Part shown: positions 19,930-26,022 of the stretch, piece after piece
Layout of the letters: the number at the start of each line of letters is the position of its first letter
How positions within the stretch are numbered: position 1 is the stretch's first letter
From: Coptodactyla brooksi
Lineage: Eukaryota; Arthropoda; Insecta; Coleoptera; Scarabaeidae
Length of the DNA: 26,022 nucleotides
Assembly: GCA_033557675.1 (NCBI GenBank)
Contig: JAWQRM010000232.1
Coordinates: 1-26,022 of the forward strand
Reading direction: 5' to 3'
Program-made: the position numbers and the translations under genes
Notes under the pieces: model-generated
Told to the model about the DNA's origin: nothing
Seen by the model: only the letters and a program-made list of their open reading frames with translations
Database searches by the model: none

Positions 19930-20520
19930 ATATTTAATAAATATGGCCCATCGATAAAAAAGGGACCTATTAAGCGGTCATTCAAGATTCCAGCCCAATG
20001 ATTAAGTTTTTTGTTCTTTAAATATTCAATTGGGGATATTGGATGGATATAGAAAAACTTTTATGCACGTTTTTTTATGCGGTCATGAGGCTAGCACCGA
20101 AAAACGGACCGACTGTTTGTTGTTTTCTGCGTAATAGAATTTTCCAATTACGAGTTTACAATTTCTTTTTGTACTACAACAGTAGACACAGTTTTATTGT
20201 ACACACCCAACTCTTCGACAACTTGTCTAGTTGATTGTGTTCTCTGGGCTTCCACGATAACACAAATAATTTCATCTCTCTTTTCTTTGTGCTCATTTAA
20301 AAGATGTCGATTGAGAGATCTTTTAAATGGCAAGTGCGAAATACTTACTTGAGCAAGGACAGTTTTCAAACATTGAAACAATATTCAAAATTACTTGTCT
20401 ACATGGAGCAGGTCCTTCTGCAAAAGTGAACACAAATAAATCTGCTCGTGCTCCTGCAGATTTACCTGCATAATACCACTTAATTACTTGCAGGTTTTCA
20501 TTGGAGATATAAATGGCCAT
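19930..20520 (-). pseudogene. mariner-like (IS630/Tc1 superfamily) transposase relic
   Basis: Leftwards: AEGPAPCRQVILNIVSMFE (about 20435-20375) fits the N-terminal 'R-P---tF---v--rf-e' helix-turn-helix region. RRDEII-like text and STRQVVEELGVYNKTVS (about 20235-20185) match the second HTH (S-TR-vA-ELgvs--TV). After a frame change, LNHWAGILNDRLIGPFFIDG (about 20005-19945) matches the catalytic-domain block 'NVWAGI-gd-LIGPFF'. The region of the first catalytic Asp and everything after GPFF is missing or unreadable. The family call rests on these three ordered blocks and is moderate. It is a different element from the Tc1 relic at 17.4-18.2 kb. Confidence 0.65.
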
Positions 20521-21983
20521 TATAAATTTAAAATTTACATTAGATAATTCACTCATAAAAAATATTTTCTACAGCAGTCTGATAACGAATAAGGGTGTAA
20601 GATGATGGGCCTGATGTACTGAATCCTCCCGCCATTAGCACATGTTTGTTCGCTCCTGCCGTCCAGTTTAAGGCCCCGGTACAGAAGTACACGTACAGTA
20701 TATGGATAAAACACAAATTCATGCCACACAGGAATTTCAAAAAGCATTGAAAGTAATGATGTGTAGTAGTTAGCGTCTAATTACCATTCAGGTCTGAGTA
20801 AGGTGGAAATGAAATAGATACACCAGCGGTTAACCATACTGGGATGAATTTTGATAATTATTTCAACTGCGTTCAAGAAAAATTAATACCCAGCTTGCTG
20901 CATAATGTGCCTTTGTGATAAACAGAAAACGTGCTTTATCAGAATAAGCAGAATGAAAAAATATCGACTTTAAACGATGTAAAATTGACGACATTACTGT
21001 TTAGAACAGCTACGATCTTACGATACGAAGATATCAGTACCACACAGCTTTTAATTTTATGTACTTTGTTTGGGAGGCATTAAAATAATATAGGTTTGCG
21101 TGTCCCGTGCGCGTAAATAAATTTCAAAACGAATATATGAAAAATTCAATCTTCGGTATAATTGATAATGACATCGTTATTCATTTAAATGGTATCAGTG
21201 GTAATGATGGTTACAGCATAATCGAAATCAACAATGACGAAGTTATTATTAATTATCACTCAAACCTGACCATGATTTATCACTATTATCACTTATTATC
21301 ACTACCTACCCATACTATTGCCATCATAATTATGGTCTATAGCTGTTAACGGATGTTAATAGTTATCCTTAAAAAGCTAAAACAACAAATGTTCTCGAGA
21401 CATAAATTGAAAAACATTGCTGTAGGTAACCTTTGAAAGGCTATAGCGGCGTTAGGAAGCATTTTTCGAACATGCATATTTTACAAAATCAACACTTTTG
21501 GAAAACTTGTATGTCTCTCTGATATTCTGTAATGATTTAAAGAAAATAACTCCTGCTCATTCACAAATTTAAATATTTAAACATAATCTTTGCAAACTGA
21601 AGACAAGTATCTTTGCAAAATTAGATTAAATATATGGAAAATTCAGCCCGAGAGATGTTTTGTTTAATACAAATCCATAACATTTGTATTAAATAAGATT
21701 CTATCCAAAACCATCTATTATCTCTTAAAAGAGGAAGAAAGTAAAATAATTCTTAGCCCGTCACAAAAAAAAGGGTTTGCATACTTCATAAACGTAACTC
21801 ACAAAAGTAAGTGGCTATCACGATTTACTCTTCATTGTTTTAAGCATAATATATCTTCGAAACTAACCAAAATCATTTAATTGAAAAATGTTCCCATTGT
21901 TTAGTAATATTATTAATATTACACATCATGGATCTGAAAATATAATTATTAAATATCTAAACAAAGTAACTGTATGAAACTGA
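20521..21983. other. AT-rich stretch without recognisable genes
   Basis: An open stretch at 21107-21349 is low-complexity AT-rich text (Ile/Asn/His/Tyr-rich) with no family motif. A perfect 12-bp palindrome lies at 21663-21693 (TTTAATACAAAT arms, 7-nt spacer). A GGCCCCGGTACAG motif near 20671 resembles DNA-transposon ends but has no partner in view. Confidence 0.5.
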
Positions 21984-21999
21984 TTATGTTTTCACAATT

Positions 22000-22275
22000 T
22001 TTGTGCAAAAATAATGAGTTTTCCTAATTAGTACATAATTAGTTTTCGCTGGAAATATTATTATACAATTTCCTGTGAGGCCATACGTGCTACATCTCGC
22101 ACAAGTTTCTGCTGCAAGACACACTGCGAGAAGTTGCTCCACCTCGCTCCCTGAAACTAGAAATGTATCACTAATTACTTTAATTGAACAAGAAAATAAT
22201 TGGCCGCTGAGCGGGATTGGAACCCGCAACCTCTGGTTTCACGCCAGGCGCTCTTACTACTGAGCTATGCAGGTC
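22000..22275 (-). mobile_element. tRNA-derived SINE candidate (tRNA-like head plus body)
   Basis: The head (22200-22275, minus) has a good Pol III A box (TAGCTCAGTAGT, 22256-22267) and a near-consensus B box (GGTTCCAATCC, 22214-22224; one change from GGTTCGAATCC). D, anticodon (CTGG/CCAG) and T stems fold. The 7-nt anticodon loop CGTGAAA gives UGA, but position 33 is G instead of the near-universal U. The acceptor strands do not pair. That argues against a working tRNA and for a SINE head. The body continues leftwards (GGAGCGAGGTGGAGCAAC..) with no clear tail. A decayed tRNA gene is the alternative. Confidence 0.6.
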
Positions 22276-23643
22276 CTCCTGTTCTTTGGAAAATCATCCT
22301 CTTGTTTAGCCTGTTCGAAACCCGAACGATTGCACCCCAACGAGTGTACTCGCTAAACTAATATATTGTGTCAAGTTTCCTAATATAAGGTATGAACAGT
22401 ATAAAGGGGTACAAAGGTGTTATACACGTGAATTTGGTGTCGAATTTGATTATGTGAATTTGGGAGGATCCCGCTTCATAATGAGCCTGATATTGGCTAT
22501 TGTGCTTCTCATTATGAAGGTGCAGGCAGATTGTCGAGTACGGCTCTTATTTTAAAGGTACATAGTATATGGTAGCTATTAAAAGAGTACAGATTTTTAG
22601 TATATGATTAAGAATTAAATGCGTTATATTCAGCTGTTTTTTTAGTTTTAGTTTTGCCCCTCCGTTATTTTTCTATTCTTATTTTTCTATTTTGATGGCG
22701 ATAGTAGTTACATTATCAGTCGAGTAAGTTATACGGCTGTACTAGCTCGTAAATAACGTGATGTACTCATATTACCTACTGCGCGACATCGTCTTTTTGT
22801 ATCTAAGGTAAACCTGTGTTTGAAAACGAATCGTATTCCGTACGATAGGTTAAGCTCGCAACCAGCGTAATATAAGCGCATAACATAATATGGGCTTTGA
22901 TACTGACACCTTACACAAGGTGATCTCGCTCGGATACGAGATGCGGGATAATCGCTAAACCCAACGGTCATAACTATAAGCAGATCTGGAACGTGTGATG
23001 TGTCAGGTGCATACCTAAAGTCACGCTTCAAACTAACTGCAAACACGTAGACGAATTGAATGACGTTCGGAAAAAACAACACACAATACTATATTAGAGC
23101 ATTATGATAAATTTAGAAAATCATTAATGATGGCTGCATCTAATATGCCTAATTTACTTTAAAACGGCGATACACTTCTCGTGTACAACAATTATTCTTT
23201 CCTGTTAGTACAATAATACATCCGTCATGGTTATTATTGTATTGCTGCTATTGGCAGTTCAATCAATTTTCAATTTTTATAGCACAGCTGTTGGTAGTTT
23301 AAACCACCAGATAAACACTTCCATTGTCAATCGAGAACAGACATATTGTTAAAGGTATACCTTTGAACAATACTTAATCACTTCTAACAATAGAACTTGT
23401 TAAAAAATAGAGCTCAACAAATGTCGGTGGAATATGTACAACAAAAATCTATCTATATTTATCCTAGATTTGATTAGTTGTTATAGAAAAAAGCTGTAGG
23501 TATACAGTGACACCACCCTTAACATACGATATAAATGATTAGACTGAATATATTAAAAATGATATTTAGAAGAACTTATTAAAATAAATACGATAAAGTA
23601 TATGAAAACCAACTGCATATGCATAATTATTATCATATTGCGA
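22276..23643. other. Stretch without recognisable genes
   Basis: A perfect 12-bp inverted repeat lies at 22474-22485 and 22508-22519 (CTTCATAATGAG arms, 22-nt spacer). A 117-codon minus-strand open stretch at 22729-23082 shows no recognised domain and no homologous texture; I do not call it a gene. Confidence 0.45.
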
Positions 23644-23793
23644 GTTCGTTGTATTTTGACTCTTGATTGACAAACACTGTTGTTCTAAATTTAGTTGGCA
23701 TGTTTAAGCGTTTTCACTATTATCAACACTAGTGTGTTTTTTATTATTTGTGCTTATACATCGAGGATGATAGTTCCATTGTAGGAGCCTAAT
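23644..23793 (-). repeat. Left inverted terminal repeat (pLTR-like) of PLE 4
   Basis: Its complement resembles 24002-24152 over about 150 bp, roughly 80% by eye. Matches run from the outer TTCG.TGTATTTTGA through the ribozyme-like block and GTGTGTTTTTT to GGATGAYAGTTCYATTGTAGG at the inner end. It contains a decayed hammerhead on the minus strand. Confidence 0.88.
23692..23731 (-). ncRNA. Decayed hammerhead-like motif (left arm of PLE 4)
   Basis: On the minus strand: TAGTG stem I, TTGATAA, T, AGTG-AAAA-CGCT stem II (one G-T pair), TAAA in place of GAAA, CATG, CC in place of the TC of the cleavage site, then AACTA. It aligns base for base with 24064-24103 and keeps the unusual TTGATAA. Loss of G12 and of the U before the cleavage site should inactivate it. 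Confidence 0.55.
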
Positions 23794-23795
23794 AG

Positions 23796-24041
23796 ACTGC
23801 ATATCATGACTTTAATTACACAGAATATCTCCATAAAAATTCTCATTTACCAGGAAATAGAGAGCAAAATTTCGAAGTAATAAAATTCTTAGATAAACGG
23901 AGAAAACTAAACATTCACGAGAACTTAGAAATATTCCGACAAACCCTAAAAAACACCGCAATAAACGGCCAGGTAAATGTCAGTTCCCATCCTATATTTC
24001 AGTTAAGCCCCTACAATAGAACTGTCATCCTCCATATATAA
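23796..24041 (+). CDS. Penelope-like element 4: open C-terminal fragment (81 codons)
   Basis: The frame is open from 23796 (just after a TAG) to the TAA at 24039-24041, with no internal stop and no Met at its beginning. It contains HLPGNREQNFEVIKFLDK and KLNIHENLEIFRQT (about 23853-23945), then INGQV and HPIFQL. This matches the extreme C-terminus of PLE proteins after GIY-YIG, where 'GkkLnl-E--EI-----n---N-Q' is typical. RT and endonuclease are absent. The 3' end of the frame overlaps the right inverted repeat. It is the only family-matching frame in the window without a disabling change, but as a tail fragment it cannot be active alone. It is best seen as part of a short non-autonomous PLE copy. 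Confidence 0.65.
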   Translation, partial: TAYHDFNYTEYLHKNSHLPGNREQNFEVIKFLDKRRKLNIHENLEIFRQTLKNTAINGQVNVSSHPIFQLSPYNRTVILHI

Positions 24042-24152
24042 GCAGAAATAACAAAAAACACATTAGTCTTGATAATAGCGAAAACGCTGAAACATGTCGA
24101 CTACATTTATAAAGACAGTGTTCCTCAATCAGGAATCAAAATACATCGAATC
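24002..24152 (+). repeat. Right inverted terminal repeat (pLTR-like) of PLE 4
   Basis: Inverted partner of 23644-23793. It carries the better-preserved hammerhead motif at 24064-24103, pointing outward like its partner. Confidence 0.88.
24064..24103 (+). ncRNA. Hammerhead ribozyme motif with TTGATAA core variant
   Basis: Stem I TAGTC (24064-24068) pairs perfectly with GACTA (24099-24103). The core box is TTGATAA (24069-24075) where CTGANGA is canonical. An extra T follows, then stem II AGCG-AAAA-CGCT (24077-24088), GAAA (24089-24092), CATG, and TC at the cleavage site (24097-24098). ACATGT is a 6-base palindrome able to form stem III only between two molecules. The two core differences fall at C3 and G8, which pair in the active hammerhead; U3-A8 would keep that pair. 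Whether this variant cleaves is unknown. Confidence 0.68.
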
Positions 24153-24172
24153 AATTAACTATAGCTACGTCC

Positions 24173-24200
24173 AGGCGTGGGCACACCTTGTTAGAGCGAT
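24173..24200 (+). repeat. Possible hAT-type terminal motif
   Basis: CAGGCGTGGGCACACCTTG resembles the CAG-GGTGGGCAAAC ends of many hAT elements. No inverted partner was found, so the call is weak. Confidence 0.25.
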
Positions 24201-24238
24201 CTAGAGACAGTAAGAGTAGAACAATAACCCGAACAAGT

Positions 24239-24299
24239 GAAAACATTAAACCAGACCAGGGTGTAGTTTAAAACATTAAACTACACCCTGGTGTTTTCG
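24239..24299. repeat. Strong palindrome, 15-bp perfect arms, 8-nt spacer
   Basis: ACCAGGGTGTAGTTT (24256-24270) and its complement (24279-24293). Outer GAAAAC (about 24239) and GTTTTC (24294-24299) add pairing beyond a 10-nt bulge. AAAACATTAAAC also occurs as a direct repeat on both sides of the left arm. Confidence 0.95.
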
Positions 24300-24466
24300 A
24301 TAACAGTTTTAAAATATTCTTACCAAGGTATATACAAATATGCTGAGAACGCTTGAAAGCTCCACTCTCCAAACTCTATTACTAAACATGGTATATCGGT
24401 TTTTTATAACGTGCCTAAGCTGCCAGGCTTAGATCTAGTAATAAATATAATATTTCAGTTAAGTGA

Positions 24467-24514
24467 CATTTATTTTATGTTTTATACTTATTTCTTCATT
24501 TATTTTATGTTTTA
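24467..24514. repeat. Direct repeat of 18 bp, 30-bp period
   Basis: CATTTATTTTATGTTTTA occurs at 24467-24484 and 24497-24514. Confidence 0.95.
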
Positions 24515-24519
24515 AAGAG

Positions 24520-25391
24520 GGGTTATATCCTTGGGAACATAGCTCACCGATTTTCTTTTTTGTAGAGTGGTTTGTTATTCCTCTGAGGCATCCTATCTAG
24601 CGTATTTTGTCTACCGTCGCTTCTATATATGGCAAGCAGGCATTTGATGCTCTAGTTGTATTCTCGCCTTTTCGTCTCGATGTACCTTGATTGGATATTG
24701 CTCTTCCTATAGTTCTTTCATGTGATTAATTTCTTATTGACGATATCCGAGATTTGATAGTTTTTGAGATCTAAGTATCAGTGTTTGTATTACTGAATTC
24801 AGGTGTGCTGAGTGGTGAAGTGATGTGCATTCATGTCTATGTGCACGCAGGATTTTTATAAACTGTGAATCCCAAACTTCTGTTATCTTTTCTTTTTATT
24901 AGCACAGCTATGAAAGTGGGTTGGCCTTCTTTTTCTACTTCCATAGTAAATTTGATTTTTAGATGTATTTGGTTCAGGTAATTTAGAAATTTGTCGAGTT
25001 TCTTTCAGCTGTGTGTTCAGAAAGCGAACGTGTCGTCAACAGAGCGACATAATAACTTCGAGTTTTCAGCTGTTTTTTCGATTGCTTTGGTTTCGAATTG
25101 CTTCATGAATAAATTCGCAATTATAGGTGAGAGCGGTGAGCCCCTTGGTGTTTTTTCTGTTTATATATAATATTGAGCTTCAAAGAAAAAGTACTTCGTA
25201 AAGTATGTTATTAAATTCACCGTATATTCCGGTAATTGACATTTGTTGGCGGTTGACATCTTACTGGCCTCGTCTTCAAGAGTAAAATCCTCCAGACGAG
25301 CATTTACGTTTCTCATATTTAAATGTTTCAAGTTTGATTGGTTTAAATATTTTGATATATAGATATTATTATCACAATGTTCCGCATCCAT
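24520..25391 (-). pseudogene. Penelope-like element 5: reverse transcriptase relic with motifs B and C
   Basis: Read leftwards, an open piece (25391-25161) ends in LPEYTVNLITYFTKYFFFEA, the PLE segment before motif B. After a TAA it continues in frame: TPRGSPLSPIIANLFMKQFE (motif B, about 25150-25095), SVDDTF (motif C, 25029-25046; both catalytic Asp kept, YVDD changed to SVDD), LNYLNQIHLKIKFTMEVEKE (about 24985-24930), KRKDNRSLGFTVYKNP (about 24895-24850), and in a later frame ACLPYIEATVDKI (about 24645-24605), the linker seen before GIY-YIG. No endonuclease follows. Several stops disable it. This is the best-preserved RT palm in the window and differs from PLE 1 and PLE 3. Confidence 0.87.
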
Positions 25392-25590
25392 GTTGTTAAG
25401 ATTACTGGTTATAAAGTTTAGTGTTCCAGATAAGGTTAATTAATCAACGCTTGTTTTTCTGTCAACTCTTTACTAATTATTATTTATATACATTCTGTCA
25501 AAAAAAGTACCGGGAATTGATCATTTAAAAATCCTGCTTAAAAGTATTGTCAAAATTTTTCGTGTCGCTAAGTTGGCACAACTGTCCTCT

Positions 25591-25760
25591 TGTAATGTTG
25601 TGGGGCCCGGAACGGATCGCCATGTAAGGGCCGCGCAGGATCGCGAGGTGCTATGGTGATGTTACCTTCCTATCAGTCGGGGTCGTTGTGGAGGGTCCAT
25701 TAAAACATTGTCGAATAAACTAACGTATTTATTTAAATGTGATGTTGTCTCTGGTGTTAC
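25591..25760 (+). repeat. LTR-like block (weak call)
   Basis: A GC-rich patch starts TGTAATGTTGTGGGGCCCGG (25591-25610) and includes an AATAAA at about 25714-25719. It stands out from AT-rich flanks, as a solo LTR would. No second copy, primer-binding site or target duplication is visible, so this may be another repeat type. Confidence 0.25.
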
Positions 25761-25787
25761 AGTTACTCGATTACACTAGCTTTAAAT

Positions 25788-25823
25788 ACATGCTGACTAT
25801 TACTCCTGTAATAGTCAGCATGT
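25788..25823. repeat. Perfect hairpin, 16-bp arms, 4-nt loop
   Basis: ACATGCTGACTATTAC (25788-25803) and its exact complement (25808-25823), spacer TCCT. This is the tightest long palindrome in the window. Confidence 0.97.
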
Positions 25824-26022
25824 CGATAACTAACCATATGACTATCCCACACAAATGAATAGTTGATATTTGTATTGCACTGATCAGGGCCACGTTACTC
25901 TGGCCATGTGAAGAATGTGTAATGTCATCATAACAATTTGCTAATTGTTCTACTAAATCGTTCCCAATTTATAGTTGACATTACCTTCGAAATGGGATCA
26001 AAAAATAACGTGTTCTGTTTCC

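Larger units (their letters stand above)
25392..26022. other. Right-end stretch; no coding relic seen
   Basis: It contains the LTR-like block and the 16-bp hairpin listed separately. The last 200 bases show nothing recognisable. Confidence 0.45.

Noticed and set aside
20671..20690. GGCCCCGGTACAG motif as a transposon end
   Set aside because: No inverted partner or target duplication found in the window.
21107..21349. 80-codon plus-strand open frame
   Set aside because: Low-complexity AT-rich text with imperfect TATCAC-type repeats; no family motif.
22200..22275. Functional tRNA-Ser(UGA)
   Set aside because: Acceptor strands do not pair, U33 is replaced by G, and no serine-type long variable arm is present.
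22729..23082. 117-codon minus-strand open frame
   Set aside because: No recognised motif, no coherent hydrophobic or helical pattern, and nothing around it (start context, partner exons) supports a gene.

Overview
This window looks like AT-rich nuclear DNA from an arthropod, most likely an insect. It has no intact host gene that I can recognise and no long open frame. The mix of repeats fits many insect genomes: Penelope-like elements, hAT, piggyBac, Tc1/mariner, pogo, a Ty3/gypsy element, a LINE and a Polinton-type polymerase. Almost every recognisable protein is broken by stops and frameshifts. Family calls come from motifs read by eye, with no database search.

Layout, left to right. 1-694 (-): LINE ORF1 relic. 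2543-2893 (-): piggyBac fragment. 3030-5794 (-): a degenerate Ty3/gypsy element in the order gag, protease/RT, RNase H, integrase. 6090-6960 (+): Penelope-like element (PLE 1), RT C-terminus plus GIY-YIG region. 7149-7560 (+): relic of a protein-primed family B DNA polymerase. 7630-9249 (+): hAT transposase relic with BED finger. 10240-10660: a CpG-rich island with a CCAAT-box array and a CRE palindrome, the only stretch that looks like a possible promoter. 12436-13460 (-): a second, better piggyBac relic. 14058-15697: PLE 2, flanked by outward-facing inverted terminal repeats and carrying hammerhead motifs. 16339-16647: a foldback element next to the PLE 3 relic (16646-16925, +). 17409-18171 (+): Tc1 relic. 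18250-19060 (-): pogo/Tigger relic. 19205-19370: 20-bp minisatellite. 19930-20520 (-): mariner-like relic. 22000-22275 (-): tRNA-derived SINE candidate. 23644-24152: PLE 4, a compact inverted-repeat unit with an open 81-codon frame and hammerhead-like motifs in both arms. 24520-25391 (-): PLE 5, RT with motifs B and C. 25575-25760: LTR-like GC-rich block.

Two themes stand out. First, five Penelope-like relics share the window with at least three hammerhead-ribozyme cores (14117-14156 -, 15444-15475 +, 24064-24103 +) and a decayed partner (23692-23731 -). Two PLE units have inverted terminal repeats with the ribozymes facing outward. All four motifs have one extra U between the CUGANGA box and stem II, and a stem III too short to form alone. 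The 23.7-24.1 kb pair carries TTGATAA instead of CTGANGA, which would swap the C3-G8 core pair for U3-A8. Second, many perfect short palindromes (12-16 bp arms, 2-9 nt spacers) sit inside the decayed transposon genes, several exactly where the coding frame is lost. That suggests template-switch mutation.

No gene set works together as a pathway. The window is a nest of dead or non-autonomous mobile elements, with one possible promoter island and a few short structured-RNA candidates.
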